The notes below the pieces were generated by a model. It was not told where the DNA came from, ran no database searches, and saw only the letters and a list, made by a program, of their open reading frames with translations. From assembly GCF_900099785.1 (NCBI RefSeq), contig NZ_FNDS01000006.1:56047-120046 (forward strand): a stretch of DNA of 64,000 nt, read 5' to 3'. This DNA comes from Pseudomonas panipatensis (GTDB lineage Bacteria > Pseudomonadota > Gammaproteobacteria > Pseudomonadales > Pseudomonadaceae). Within the stretch, counting starts at the first letter, position 1, and every line of letters starts with the position of its first letter. Below are positions 34,497 to 45,508 of the stretch, piece after piece. A program made the translations under genes and the position numbers.

Positions 34497-34800
34497 AGGA
34501 TGGGTTGCGGAACGAAACCCATGCGGGGTGGCGGAGATTGATGGGTATCGCTGCGCTCAACGCCATCCTACGTGCGTTCAATTCGCGGGATGGGTTGAGG
34601 AACGAAACCCGTGCGGGGTGGTGGAAATTGATGGGTATCGCTTCGCTCAACGCCATCCTACGTGCGTTCAATTCGCAGGATGGGTTGAGGAACGAAACCC
34701 ATGCGGGGTGGTTGAAATTGATGGGTATCGCTGCGCTCAACGCCATCCTACGCGCGTTCAATTCGTGGGATGGGCTGAGGGGCAAAACCCATGCGGGGGG
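34497..34800. repeat. Palindromic repeat array 2 (period 90 bp)
   Basis: GGATGGG(T/C)TG units start at 34498, 34588, 34678 and 34768, exactly 90 bp apart, each followed by an inverted copy ending GCCATCCTACG and a spacer GTGCGTTCAATTCG. Core and hairpin design match array 1 (25420) and array 3 (41462), but the spacer is different. It fills most of the gap between the methyltransferase and the acyl-CoA dehydrogenase terminator. Confidence 0.9.
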
Positions 34801-34834
34801 CGGCGGAGGTAGACGGGGTGGTTTCAGCGGACAT

Positions 34835-34870
34835 AAAAAAGCGCGGCGTACCCCGAAGGGTAGCCGCGCA
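34835..34870 (-). terminator. Terminator of the acyl-CoA dehydrogenase operon
   Basis: On the minus strand GCGCGGCTACCC, loop, GGGTACGCCGCGC followed by a run of T (AAAAAA on the plus strand). It lies about 20-50 bp past the stop at 34889. Confidence 0.88.
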
Positions 34871-34888
34871 AACACGCTCAACAGGTTG

Positions 34889-36670
<1,782 letters not shown>

Positions 36671-36747
36671 GGCGATACCTCATGGCCCCGGCCGTGGCCG
36701 GGGTGCGTACGAATGAGTGTCGCGGCCTCGCGGCCGCGTGGAGGGAT

Positions 36748-38370
36748 TCAGAGTTTCTGTGCCCAGTCGCGCAGCACGTACTTCTGGATCTTGCCGGTGG
36801 AGGTCTTCGGCAGTTCGGTGAAGACCACGGTCTTCGGCACCTTGAAACCAGCCAGGTGTTCGCGGCAGAAGGCGATGATCTGCGCCTGGTCGGTGTCGGC
36901 GTGACCGGCCTTGAGGGTGACGAAGGCGCAGGGCGTTTCGCCCCAGCGCTCGTCCGGCCGCGCCACCACCGCTGCCTCCAGCACCGCCGGGTGGCGGAAC
37001 AGCACGCCCTCGACCTCGATGGTGGAGATGTTCTCGCCGCCGGAAATGATGATGTCCTTCAGGCGGTCGCGGATTTCAATGTAGCCGTCCGGGTGGCAGA
37101 CAGCCAGGTCGCCGGTGTGGAACCATCCGCCGGCAAAGGCTTCTTCGGTGGCGCTGGGGTTCTTCAGGTAGCCCTTCATCACGGTGTTGCCGCGCATGAA
37201 GATTTCGCCGATGGTCTGGCCGTCGCGCGGCACCGGTTCGAGGGTTTTCGGATCGGCGACCATGACCCCTTCCAGGGTCGGGTAGCGCACGCCTTGGCGC
37301 GACTTGATGCGTGCCCGGTCGTCCAGCGACAGGGCGTCCCATTCTTCGTGCCAGGCGCACACGGTCACCGGGCCGTAGACCTCGGTGAGGCCGTAGACGT
37401 GGGTGACGCGAATGCCCATTTCCTCCACTGCGCCGATCACCTTGGCCGGCGGGGCGGCGCCGGCGACCATGGCGTGCACCGGATGGTCGATGGAGGCCTT
37501 GGCCGAGTCGGGCATGTTGATCAACGCATTGAGCACGATGGGCGCGCCGCACAGGTGGCTGACCTGGTGCTCGCGGATCAGGGTGAGGATCTTTTGCGGA
37601 TCGACCCGGCGCAGGCACACGTGGGTGCCGGCCAGCGCGGTGACGGTCCAGGGGTAGCACCAGCCGTTGCAGTGGAACATCGGCAGGGTCCACAGGTACA
37701 CCGGGTGCTGGCCCATGGACCAGGTCATCTGGTTGCCCAGGGAGTTCAGGTAGGCGCCACGGTGGTGGTAGACCACGCCCTTGGGGTTGCCGGTGGTGCC
37801 GGAGGTGTAGTTCAGCGAGATGGCGTCCCACTCGTCCTGCGGCCAGCTCCAGGCGAATTCCGGGTCGCCTTCGGCGAGCAGGGCTTCGTAGTCGAGGTTG
37901 CTGACCGCCTGGCCTTCGCCGTATTCCGGGTCGTCGACATCGATCACCAGCGGCGGCTGCGAGAGCATGCCGAGGGCGGAACGGATGACGTCGTGGAACT
38001 CGCGGTCGGTGATCAGTACCTTGGCTTCGCCATGCTGCAGCATGAAGGCGATGGCTTCGGCGTCCAGGCGCACGTTGAGGGTATTGAGCACCGCGCCGAT
38101 CATCGGAATCGCGAAGTGCGCTTCGAGCATTTGCGGGGTGTTCGGCAGCATCACCGCCACCGTGTCGCCGCGGCCGATGCCGCGCCAGGCCAGGGCCGAG
38201 GCCAGGCGCCGGCAACGCTGGTAGGTTTCGCGCCAGGTACGGCGCAGGCTGCCGTGGATCACGGCGGTGCGTTCGGGATAAACGCTGGCAGTGCGTTCGA
38301 TGAAGCTGAGGGGAGTCAGCGCTGTGTGGTTGACGCTGGCAGGCGCGAGACCCTGATCGAAGATCGACAT
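36748..38370 (-). CDS. Acyl-CoA ligase, DmdB-like
   Basis: A 540-residue AMP-binding (ANL superfamily) enzyme that activates a carboxylic acid with ATP and CoA. Motifs: ISLNYTSGTTGNPKGVVYHH (phosphate loop), MFHCNGWCYPWTV, HVYGLTEVYGPVT, GWFHTGDLAVCHPDGYIEIRDRLKD and the C-terminal catalytic Lys in LPKTSTGKIQKYVLRD. It precedes the DmdC-like dehydrogenase by 77 bp on the same strand. The pair suggests activation followed by desaturation of one substrate. Divergent from a PAS kinase gene, 167 bp away. Confidence 0.93.
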   Translation of the reverse strand: MSIFDQGLAPASVNHTALTPLSFIERTASVYPERTAVIHGSLRRTWRETYQRCRRLASALAWRGIGRGDTVAVMLPNTPQMLEAHFAIPMIGAVLNTLNVRLDAEAIAFMLQHGEAKVLITDREFHDVIRSALGMLSQPPLVIDVDDPEYGEGQAVSNLDYEALLAEGDPEFAWSWPQDEWDAISLNYTSGTTGNPKGVVYHHRGAYLNSLGNQMTWSMGQHPVYLWTLPMFHCNGWCYPWTVTALAGTHVCLRRVDPQKILTLIREHQVSHLCGAPIVLNALINMPDSAKASIDHPVHAMVAGAAPPAKVIGAVEEMGIRVTHVYGLTEVYGPVTVCAWHEEWDALSLDDRARIKSRQGVRYPTLEGVMVADPKTLEPVPRDGQTIGEIFMRGNTVMKGYLKNPSATEEAFAGGWFHTGDLAVCHPDGYIEIRDRLKDIIISGGENISTIEVEGVLFRHPAVLEAAVVARPDERWGETPCAFVTLKAGHADTDQAQIIAFCREHLAGFKVPKTVVFTELPKTSTGKIQKYVLRDWAQKL

Positions 38371-38480
38371 GAGAACACCCTGTGGCTGATTGTTAGCTCA
38401 TTATTTTCTTGCCGGTGCGGAGGCAGTCCGCCCGGTTGGTGGGTGATTTATAGCAACGTGGAAATGGATATGGAAGTACA

Positions 38481-38496
38481 ACCATACGCTTATGGT
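38481..38496. promoter_or_regulatory. Candidate operator between the ligase and sensor-kinase genes
   Basis: ACCATA, spacer CGCT, TATGGT: a perfect inverted repeat within the shared 167-bp region, followed by an AT-rich TATAAATACTAG promoter-like run. FixJ/LuxR-type regulators bind such short inverted repeats, so it may be the site of the adjacent regulator; this is inference. Confidence 0.5.
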
Positions 38497-38537
38497 ATAA
38501 ATACTAGATACCTATAAGACCCAGTCGGAAAGCCCTC

Positions 38538-40799
38538 ATGCCTCACCTCAATACCCTGGTCCGCCTGCTTCGCGAAGCGGCGCCGCTGGGCGCCCAGGCC
38601 GACGCGTTGCTGGCCCTGTGCCGGGCGCGGCCGCAGGTGGCGCGCGCGCTCTACCTGACCTGGCAACCGCGCTCGCGCAGCTACGAGGCGGTCGGTGGCG
38701 GCGAGCGCCTGCCACCGGGCGCCGGCGATCCGCTGCAGGCCGATGACGACGCGCTGCATGCGCGCCTAGGCGCCTGCCGGCAACTGCCGCTGGAAACGCT
38801 GATGGCGGTGCCGGGCTGGCTCGGCGGCCGTCTGCGCCGCGCCGGCTGGAGCCATGGCCTGGCGCTGGTGCTGCCATTGCGCGGCGAGCCTGGTGTGCTC
38901 CTGCTGGCCACTGACGAGGCCGCCGGTTCGGCCTGGCTGGATTGGCTCGGCGAGCTGCTCGGCGAGGTCCTCGCCCTGGCCGGCGGCGCCCGCCGCACCG
39001 CGCCCTTGCTCGCCGCCGAACCGCTGCCGGCGCTGTTGCTGGACGCCCAGGCGCGGCGCCTGGATGGCAACCCGGTGTTCGACCGGCTGGCCGCCGAACT
39101 GGGTCTCGACGACCCGCGCGCGCTGCTGCCGGCCAATCATGTGCAACTGCTGCGCGGCTGCCTGGAGCAGGCCCGCGCGTTGCAGGACGCGCCCAGCGAG
39201 GTGGCTGGCCGGCAGTTCCTCTGGAGCTTCATTCCCGATGTCGGCAACGGCGAGGTGCTGGTGCGCGGCCGCGAGGCCAGCGCGCAGATCCAGGGCGAAC
39301 GCGAAGCGGCCAAGGCGCGGCGGCTGTACCGGCAGATCATCGAGAACACCACGGACCTGATTTCCCGGCGCACCCTCGACGGCATCATCCTCGACGCTTC
39401 GCCGGCCTCCTGGACGCTGCTCGGCTACTGGCCGGAGGAACTGCGCGGCCAGCCGGCGCTGCCGCTGCTGCATCCGCAGGACCGCGAGCGCGTGGCGCGC
39501 AGCACCCGCGACGCGCTGGAGCAGGACGGCTACGTGACCCTGACCTATCGCCTGCGCCACCGCGACGGCCGCTACCTGTGGTTCGAAACCGCCAGCCGGG
39601 CCATCCGCGAGACCTACACCGGCGCGGTGGTCGAGGTGGTCAGCGTGTCCCGCGACATCACCGCGCGGGTCCGCGCCGAGGAGAACCTGCGGCGCCTGGC
39701 CGAGGTGGTGGAGGCGAACACCGACCTGGTGCTGTTCGTCGATCCGGCCGGCCGCCCGACCTACTTCAACCCCTCGGCGCGGCGCGCGCTGAACCTCGAC
39801 GGCGAAGCCATTCCGGCGAGCCTCGACGGGCTCTTCGACGACGCCCTGCTGCGCCAGTTGGAGCGCGACGGCTGGCGCTGCGCCGACGAACGCAGCGTGT
39901 GGCAGGCCGAGGGCTACCTGCGCCCGCGCGGCGAGCGGCCGCCGCTGCCGGTTTCGCTGGTGCTGCTCGGCCATCGCGCGGCCGGCGGCGAGCGCTACTA
40001 CTCGCTGGTGGCGCGCGACATGACCGAGCGCGAACTGCGCGAGAACCAGCAGCGCCGCCACCAGGACGAACTGGCGCACACCGCACGCCTGGTCACCCTC
40101 GGCGAGCTGGCCTCGGGCATCGCCCACGAGATCAATCAGCCGCTGGCTGCGGTGGTCAACTACGCCGGCGCCAGCCAGCGCTACCTGCAGAGCCTCGGCA
40201 GCAACCCCGACGCGGCGCAGCGCGTGGCCCAGGGCCTGGCGCGCATCACCGAGCACGCCAACCACGCCTCGGAGGTGATTCGCCGCCTGCGCGCCTTCCT
40301 GCGCAAGGGCCAGCGGCGCCTGCAGGCGCTGGACATCAACGAGCTGGCGCGCGAATCGCTGGGCCTCTGCGCCTGGGAGGCGGGGCAGGGCAAGGTAGCC
40401 ATCGAGCAGGCGCTGACGGACAATCTGCCGCCGGTGTACGCCGACCGCGTGCTGCTGGAACAGGTGTTCCTCAATCTGCTGCGCAACGCCATCGAGGCCA
40501 ACCGCGAACGCCATGCCGGCGCGCCCTCGGCGATTGTCATCGGCTCGGCGCTGGAGGCCGACGGCCGCCTCTGCGTGTGGGTCGAGGACGACGGCCCCGG
40601 CGCCTCGGCGGAAACCCTGGAACGCATGTTCACGCCCTTCTACAGCAGCAAGCCGGATGGCTTGGGCCTGGGCCTGTCGATGAGCCGGGGCATGGTCGAA
40701 GGCTTCGGCGGCACCTTGCAGGCGCACCCGGCCGAGGGTGGCGGATTGCGCCTGGAATGCCGCCTGCCGGCGGCCGGCGAGGGGGCGCGCAGGGCATGA
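38538..40799 (+). CDS. PAS-domain sensor histidine kinase
   Basis: A 753-residue soluble kinase (no membrane segment). N-terminal ~250 residues are a GAF-like or unknown input part; PAS domains follow near 265-380 (LISRRTLDGIILDASPASWTLLGYWPEELRG, then YLWFETASRAI) and 390-490. The kinase core has the H-box GIAHEINQPLAAVVNYAG with His530, N-box VFLNLLRNAIEA, and VEDDGPGA, MFTPFYSSKPDGLGLGLSMSRG. The type resembles FixL/DctB kinases. The stop overlaps the regulator gene start (ATGA). Heme or other cofactors cannot be read from sequence here. Confidence 0.94.
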   Translation: MPHLNTLVRLLREAAPLGAQADALLALCRARPQVARALYLTWQPRSRSYEAVGGGERLPPGAGDPLQADDDALHARLGACRQLPLETLMAVPGWLGGRLRRAGWSHGLALVLPLRGEPGVLLLATDEAAGSAWLDWLGELLGEVLALAGGARRTAPLLAAEPLPALLLDAQARRLDGNPVFDRLAAELGLDDPRALLPANHVQLLRGCLEQARALQDAPSEVAGRQFLWSFIPDVGNGEVLVRGREASAQIQGEREAAKARRLYRQIIENTTDLISRRTLDGIILDASPASWTLLGYWPEELRGQPALPLLHPQDRERVARSTRDALEQDGYVTLTYRLRHRDGRYLWFETASRAIRETYTGAVVEVVSVSRDITARVRAEENLRRLAEVVEANTDLVLFVDPAGRPTYFNPSARRALNLDGEAIPASLDGLFDDALLRQLERDGWRCADERSVWQAEGYLRPRGERPPLPVSLVLLGHRAAGGERYYSLVARDMTERELRENQQRRHQDELAHTARLVTLGELASGIAHEINQPLAAVVNYAGASQRYLQSLGSNPDAAQRVAQGLARITEHANHASEVIRRLRAFLRKGQRRLQALDINELARESLGLCAWEAGQGKVAIEQALTDNLPPVYADRVLLEQVFLNLLRNAIEANRERHAGAPSAIVIGSALEADGRLCVWVEDDGPGASAETLERMFTPFYSSKPDGLGLGLSMSRGMVEGFGGTLQAHPAEGGGLRLECRLPAAGEGARRA

Positions 40800-41476
40800 A
40801 CGAATGGCAAGGGGGAAAGGCGATGGACGTGTCGCAAGAGACAGTGGTGTATGTGGTGGACGACGACCAGGGCATGCTCGATTCGACCGTCTGGCTGCTC
40901 GAATCGGTGGGCCTGAAGGCGCTGGCCTTCACCAGTGGCCGCGATTTCCTCGACGCCTGCTCGACCGAGGCCCACGGCTGCGTGCTGCTGGACGTGCGCA
41001 TGCCCGGCCTGGGCGGGTTGAGCGTGCAGGAAGAGATGCGCCGGCGCGGCATCGAGCTGCCGGTGATTTTCGTCAGCGGCCACGCCGACGTGCCCATCGT
41101 CATCCGCGCCTTCAAGGCCGGCGCGGTGGACTTCATCGAGAAGCCCTACAACGAACAACTGCTGCTCGACAGCGTGCAGCAATCGCTGCAATCGCGCGCC
41201 CACCAGCACGCCTCGCGCGCCGGCCTCGGCGAACTCGACGAACGCCTCGCCGCGCTCACCCCGCGCGAGCGCGATGTGCTGCTGCCACTGGTGCGCGGCT
41301 ACACCAACCGCGAGATCGCCGAGCAACTGGAGATCAGCGTGAAGACCGTCGACCTGTACCGCGCGCGGGTGATGAAACGCATGCGCGCGGACACCCTGGC
41401 CGACCTGGTCGGCATGGCCATCGCCGCCGGGCTGGTCGATCCCCTGCGCCTGCGCGCGGAACTGACCGAGGCCTGA
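40796..41476 (+). CDS. FixJ-type two-component response regulator
   Basis: A 226-residue regulator starting MNEWQGGKAMDVS; an internal ATG at 40823 is also possible, with GGGGGAAAGG before it. The receiver domain has VVDDDQGM, phosphoacceptor Asp66 (GCVLLDVRMPGLGG) and Lys116 (FIEKPYNE). The C-terminal LuxR/FixJ HTH reads LTPRERDVLLPLVRGYTNREIAEQLEISVKTVDLYR. It overlaps the kinase gene, so they are one system; the divergent ligase/dehydrogenase genes are likely targets. The gene's last bases form the first unit of a tandem repeat. Confidence 0.95.
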   Translation: MNEWQGGKAMDVSQETVVYVVDDDQGMLDSTVWLLESVGLKALAFTSGRDFLDACSTEAHGCVLLDVRMPGLGGLSVQEEMRRRGIELPVIFVSGHADVPIVIRAFKAGAVDFIEKPYNEQLLLDSVQQSLQSRAHQHASRAGLGELDERLAALTPRERDVLLPLVRGYTNREIAEQLEISVKTVDLYRARVMKRMRADTLADLVGMAIAAGLVDPLRLRAELTEA

Positions 41477-42115
41477 CCCCAGGCCGCAAGCCACCCCACG
41501 GGCGCTGCAACCGTAGGATGGGACGAGCGAAGCGATTCCCATGCTGTCGGTGAGCGCGGCATGGGTATCGCGCTGCGCGCTCAACCCATCCTACGAAGCT
41601 GACCGAGGCTTGACCCCAGACCGCAAGCCACCCCACGAACGCGGCAACCCTAGGATGGGACGAGCGAAGCGATTCTCATGCTGTCGGTGAGTGCCGCATG
41701 GGTATCGCGCTGCGCGCTCAACCCATCCTACGAAGCTGACCGAGGCCTGACCCCAGGCCGCAAGCCCCCCACGAACGCGGCAACCGTAGGATGGGGCGAG
41801 CGAAGCGATTCCCATGCTGTCGGTGAGTGCCGCATGGGTATCGCGCTGCGCGCTCAACCCATTCTACGAAGCTGACCGAGGCCTGACCCCAGGCCGCAAG
41901 CCCCCCACGAACGCGGCAACCGTAGGATGGGACGAGCGAAGCGATTCCCATGCTGTCGGTGAGTGCCGCATGGGTATCGCGCTGCGCGCTCAACCCATCC
42001 TACGAAGCTGACCGAGGCTTGACCCCAGACCGCAAGCCCCCCCACGAACGCGGCAACCGTAGGATGGGACGAGCGAAGCGATTCCCATGCTGTCGGTGAG
42101 CGCGGCATGGCAACC
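41462..42115. repeat. Palindromic repeat array 3 (period 136-137 bp)
   Basis: CTGACCGAGGC marks unit starts at 41462, 41599, 41736, 41872 and 42008 (spacing 137, 137, 136, 136); the last unit is partial. Each unit has a hairpin from GTAGGATGGGACGAGCGAAG to the arm ending CCCATCCTAC, with a second pairing of TTCCCATGC and GCATGGGTA. Unit 1 begins inside the last codons of the response-regulator gene, so the duplicated block includes coding sequence. Copies differ by few bases, indicating recent amplification. Confidence 0.92.
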
Positions 42116-42135
42116 CGGGGGATGGCGCTACGCGT

Positions 42136-42166
42136 ATGAAAAAAAGCCCCGGCCTGGCGCCGGGGC
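42136..42166 (-). terminator. Terminator of the aco-butanediol operon
   Basis: Minus-strand reading gives GCCCCGGC, a short loop, GCCGGGGC and a run of seven T (AAAAAAA on the plus strand at 42139-42145). It lies about 30 bp past the dehydrogenase stop at 42198. Confidence 0.85.
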
Positions 42167-42197
42167 CGGGTCGCCGTTTGCGACCCAAGGTTCGGGC

Positions 42198-43292
42198 TCA
42201 GGCGGCGCTGGGGCTGACGATGATCTTCACGTTGTGCTCCTTGTTGTTCACCAGCTCCTCGAAGCCGCGCTCGACGATCTGCTCCAGGCCGATGCGTCCG
42301 GTCACCAGCGGGGTGATGTCCAGGCGGCCGTCGGCGATGAAGGCGATGACGTCGGCGAATTCGCCGTTGTAGGCCAGGGCGCCGAGCACGTGCTTCTCGG
42401 TGGCCACCAGCTCGAAGAAGTTGAACGCGCTGGGCTCCTCGAAGATGCCCACCAGCACGCAGGTGCCGGCCTTGCGGATGGCGTCGATGGCCAGCTTGGC
42501 GGTGTGCTTGTTGCCGATGCACTCGAAGCTGATCTCGGCGCCGAGGCCGTCAGTGAGCGCGCGGATTTCCGCCAGCACGTCGCATTCGTTGGGGTCGAGC
42601 ACATGGCTGGCACCGACTTCGCGGGCCTTGGCCTTGCGCGCCGAGGACATTTCCAGGGCGATCACCTGGGCCGCGCCGGCGGCCTTGGCGCACATGATGG
42701 TGCACAGGCCGATGGTGCCGGCGCCGACCACCACCACGCTGCGCCCGAGCAGGCTGCCGGCCTTTTTCACCGCGTGCATGCCCACCGCCAGCGGCTCGAT
42801 CAGCGCGCCGGCCTCGGCGGGAAAGTCCGCCGGCAGCTTGTACAGCAGGTTGGCCGGGACGTTGACCCATTCGGCGAAGGCGCCGTTGTTCATCAGCCCG
42901 GTGAAGGCCAGGTTCTCGCACAGGTTGTACAGGCCGTGGCGGCAGTAATGGCAGGTGCCGCAGTGCTGGCAGGCGTCGGCGGCCACCACTTCGCCGGCGC
43001 TGAAGCCGCTGACGCCGTCGCCGAGCTTGACGATTTCGCCGCAGAACTCGTGGCCGAGGATGCACTGGCCCTTGATGCCGGTGAGCGGGTGCGGCGCCTC
43101 GACCGGGATGAACACCGGGCCGGCGACGTATTCGTGCAGGTCGGAACCGCAGATGCCGCACCAGTGCACGCGAATCTGCACCCAGCCGGGTGGCGGGTCG
43201 CCGGGCAGCGCCACGCTTTCCACGCGGATGTCGTGGCGTCCGTGCCAGACCGCCGCGCGCATGCTGTTCGGGGTGTTCGGGGATGCTCTCAT
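42198..43292 (-). CDS. 2,3-butanediol dehydrogenase (zinc alcohol dehydrogenase family)
   Basis: A 364-residue medium-chain dehydrogenase interconverting 2,3-butanediol and acetoin. Catalytic zinc ligands lie in WCGICGSDLHEYV and LGHEFCGEI; structural zinc Cys in ACQHCGTCHYCRHGLYNLC; Rossmann VVVVGAGTIGLCTIMCAKA near residue 180. It is last in the acoXABC operon, 58 bp after acoC, so acetoin formed here feeds the acetoin dehydrogenase complex. Symbols bdhA or adh are both used in relatives; I leave it blank. Confidence 0.93.
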   Translation of the reverse strand: MRASPNTPNSMRAAVWHGRHDIRVESVALPGDPPPGWVQIRVHWCGICGSDLHEYVAGPVFIPVEAPHPLTGIKGQCILGHEFCGEIVKLGDGVSGFSAGEVVAADACQHCGTCHYCRHGLYNLCENLAFTGLMNNGAFAEWVNVPANLLYKLPADFPAEAGALIEPLAVGMHAVKKAGSLLGRSVVVVGAGTIGLCTIMCAKAAGAAQVIALEMSSARKAKAREVGASHVLDPNECDVLAEIRALTDGLGAEISFECIGNKHTAKLAIDAIRKAGTCVLVGIFEEPSAFNFFELVATEKHVLGALAYNGEFADVIAFIADGRLDITPLVTGRIGLEQIVERGFEELVNNKEHNVKIIVSPSAA

Positions 43293-43350
43293 GTCGCTTC
43301 TCCTGTGCGCCCGGCCGCCTGGCCGGGCGCTGCTTGGCCGAGGGTGGGGG

Positions 43351-44460
43351 TCAGTGGCGGGCGAGGAAGTCCAGCAGCAGGGCGTTGACCGTGTCGGCCG
43401 CTTCCATCTGCAGCATGTGCGCCTGGCCGGGGAGGATGTGCACCTCGGCGCTCAGGCCGTCGGCGTGGCTGGCCGGGATGATGGCGTCGGCGTCGCCCCA
43501 GAGCAGCAGCGCCGGCAGGCCGCCGTCGAGCGCCGGGCGCCGGTCGATCTGCTGGCGGCCGCCGCCGAAGAGGTGCTCGGCGAGCTGGCGCAGGGCGCTG
43601 TCCACGCCTTCCAGGCGCTTGTACTTGAGCATGTCTTCGAGCATCTGCCGGTTGACCAGCGCGGGATCGGAGAACAACTGCACCAGCTGCGGCTTGAGCG
43701 CATTGCGGTTGGCCGCCGCGACGAAGCCGTGCAGGTAGTCGCCGTTGATCTCGGCACCCAGGCCGGCGCTGGCCAGCAGGCTCAGCGAGCGCACCCGGCG
43801 CGGCGCGCGGCGCGCCACGTCGAGGGCGACGGCGCCGCCCATGGAGTGCCCGGCCAGGTGCGCGCGTTCGATGTCCAGGTGGTCGAGCAGGGCCAGCACG
43901 GCATCGCTGAGTTCCTCCAGGTCGCCGCGGCGCAGCGCCTTGCTCGATTCGCCGTGGCCCGGCAGGTCGAGGGCGATGACCCGGCGCTCGGCGGCCAGCG
44001 CTGCATGGTTGAACAGCCAGTTGTTCAGGTCGCCGCCGAAGCCGTGGATCAGCAACAGCGGCTCGCCGCCCTCGCCGCGCTCGAAATAGCGCAGGGTCAG
44101 GCCGTCCAGTTCGACCTTCCGTGGCGCCGGTCCGCTGGCCGCCTCGGCGTCGCCGCCGGGAACGAACTCGGCCTGGAAGCGTTCCACCAGTGCGTCGATT
44201 TCCGCTTCGCTGGCCTCGCCCTCGACCACCACGCCGAGCAGCGCGCCCACCGGCAGGGTTTCGTCCTCGCGCGCCACCTGACGGCGCAGCACGCCGGAGA
44301 AGGGCGCCTCGACGCTGCTGGAAATCTTGTCGGTCTCCACGTCGAGTACCGCGTCGCCTTTGGCGATGGGCTCACCGGGCTGCTTCAGCCAGGCGTCGAT
44401 GCGTCCCTCGGTCATCGACAGGCCCCACTTGGGCATGGTCAGGGTGTGGATACGGCTCAT
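43351..44460 (-). CDS. acoC: Acetoin dehydrogenase E2 (dihydrolipoyl acetyltransferase) AcoC
   Basis: A 369-residue protein. The lipoyl domain (residues ~1-80) has the lipoylated Lys in ETDKISSSV. The rest is an alpha/beta-hydrolase fold with the nucleophile motif GHSMGGAV, as in known AcoC and unlike the usual E2 catalytic domain. It transfers the acetyl group from AcoAB to CoA. No separate E3 gene follows; a shared dihydrolipoamide dehydrogenase is assumed. ATG 44460 overlaps the acoB stop by 4 nt. Confidence 0.96.
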   Translation of the reverse strand: MSRIHTLTMPKWGLSMTEGRIDAWLKQPGEPIAKGDAVLDVETDKISSSVEAPFSGVLRRQVAREDETLPVGALLGVVVEGEASEAEIDALVERFQAEFVPGGDAEAASGPAPRKVELDGLTLRYFERGEGGEPLLLIHGFGGDLNNWLFNHAALAAERRVIALDLPGHGESSKALRRGDLEELSDAVLALLDHLDIERAHLAGHSMGGAVALDVARRAPRRVRSLSLLASAGLGAEINGDYLHGFVAAANRNALKPQLVQLFSDPALVNRQMLEDMLKYKRLEGVDSALRQLAEHLFGGGRQQIDRRPALDGGLPALLLWGDADAIIPASHADGLSAEVHILPGQAHMLQMEAADTVNALLLDFLARH

Positions 44461-45476
44461 GCCACCTTCCTCCCTTCCAGCAGCGCCAGCACCGTTGCCT
44501 CGATCTTCGCCGCGCTGGGGATGTAGAGGTCTTCCAGGGCGTCGGAGAAGGGCACCGGGGTGTGCGGCGCGGTGACCATGCGGATCGGCCCGCGCAGGGC
44601 GTCGAAGGCTTTCTCGGCGACCAGCGCGGAGATGTCGGTGGCCAGCGAACAGCGTGGGTTGGCTTCGTCGATCACCACCAGGCGGCCGGTCTTCTCCACG
44701 CTTTCGAGGATGCTGTCCTCGTCCAGCGGGCTGGTGCTGCGCAGGTCCAGCACCTCGCAGGAAATGCCCTGGCGCGCCAGGCTGGCGGCGGCGTCCATGG
44801 CCAGGTGGACCATGCGCCCGTAGGTCACCAGGGTCACGTCGTCGCCGTCGCGGAGGAAGTTGGCCTCGCCGAAGGGCACGCTGTATAGCTCTTCCGGCAC
44901 CTCGCCCTGCATCGAGTAGAGCAGCTTGTGCTCGCAGAAGATCACCGGGTCGTTGTCGCGGATCGCCTGGATCAGCAGGCCCTTGGCGTCGTACGGCGAG
45001 GACGGGCAGACCACCTTGAGGCCGGGGATGTGCGTCCACAGCGAGGTGAGCATCTGCGAGTGCTGGGCGGCGGCGCGCAGGCCGGCGCCGACCATGGTGC
45101 GGATCACCAGCGGGGTGACCGCCTTGCCGCCGAACATGTAGCGGAACTTGGCGGCCTGGTTGAGGATCTGGTCCAGGCAGCAGCCGGCGAAGTCGACGAA
45201 CATCAATTCGCACACCGGGCGCAGGCCACGGGTCGCCGCGCCGACGGCGGCGCCGACATAGGCGATCTCCGACAGCGGGGTGTCCAGCACGCGGCCGGGG
45301 AACTGGTGGTAGAGGCCCTTGGTGACGCCGAGCACGCCGCCCCAGGCGTCATCCTCGCCGGGCGCGCCGGCGCCGCCGGCATTGTCCTCGCCCATGATGA
45401 ACACGCTCGGATCGCGGCGCATTTCCTGGGCCAGGGCTTCGTTGATGGCCTGCTGGTAGCTGATCTTTCTAGCCAT
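44457..45476 (-). CDS. acoB: Acetoin dehydrogenase E1 beta subunit AcoB
   Basis: A 339-residue transketolase-family beta subunit. MARKISYQQAINEALAQEMRRDPSVFIMGEDNAGG is a typical start; LDTPLSEIAYVGAAVGAA, MFVDFAGCCLDQILNQAAKFRYMFGG and the C-terminal SATDISA-like LATDISALVAEKAF follow. It joins AcoA to cleave acetoin to acetaldehyde and a hydroxyethyl-TPP intermediate. Upstream codons in the same frame are antisense-like, so ATG 45476 is the start. Confidence 0.96.
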   Translation of the reverse strand: MARKISYQQAINEALAQEMRRDPSVFIMGEDNAGGAGAPGEDDAWGGVLGVTKGLYHQFPGRVLDTPLSEIAYVGAAVGAATRGLRPVCELMFVDFAGCCLDQILNQAAKFRYMFGGKAVTPLVIRTMVGAGLRAAAQHSQMLTSLWTHIPGLKVVCPSSPYDAKGLLIQAIRDNDPVIFCEHKLLYSMQGEVPEELYSVPFGEANFLRDGDDVTLVTYGRMVHLAMDAAASLARQGISCEVLDLRSTSPLDEDSILESVEKTGRLVVIDEANPRCSLATDISALVAEKAFDALRGPIRMVTAPHTPVPFSDALEDLYIPSAAKIEATVLALLEGRKVA

Positions 45477-45508
45477 GGTGGCTCTCCTCTGGTTGTTCGG
45501 TGGGCGGC

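Noticed and set aside
38942..40795. In-frame upstream extension of the response-regulator gene through the kinase gene
   Set aside because: The extension is an out-of-frame reading of the kinase; the regulator starts at 40796 or 40823.
41591..42011. Small repeated open frames of 60-90 codons in the array
   Set aside because: They recur only because the DNA repeat recurs; period is not a multiple of three and no RBS is seen.
41462..42188. CRISPR array
   Set aside because: Units are 136-137 bp, nearly identical over their whole length with no short repeat and unique spacer pattern, and no cas genes are present.
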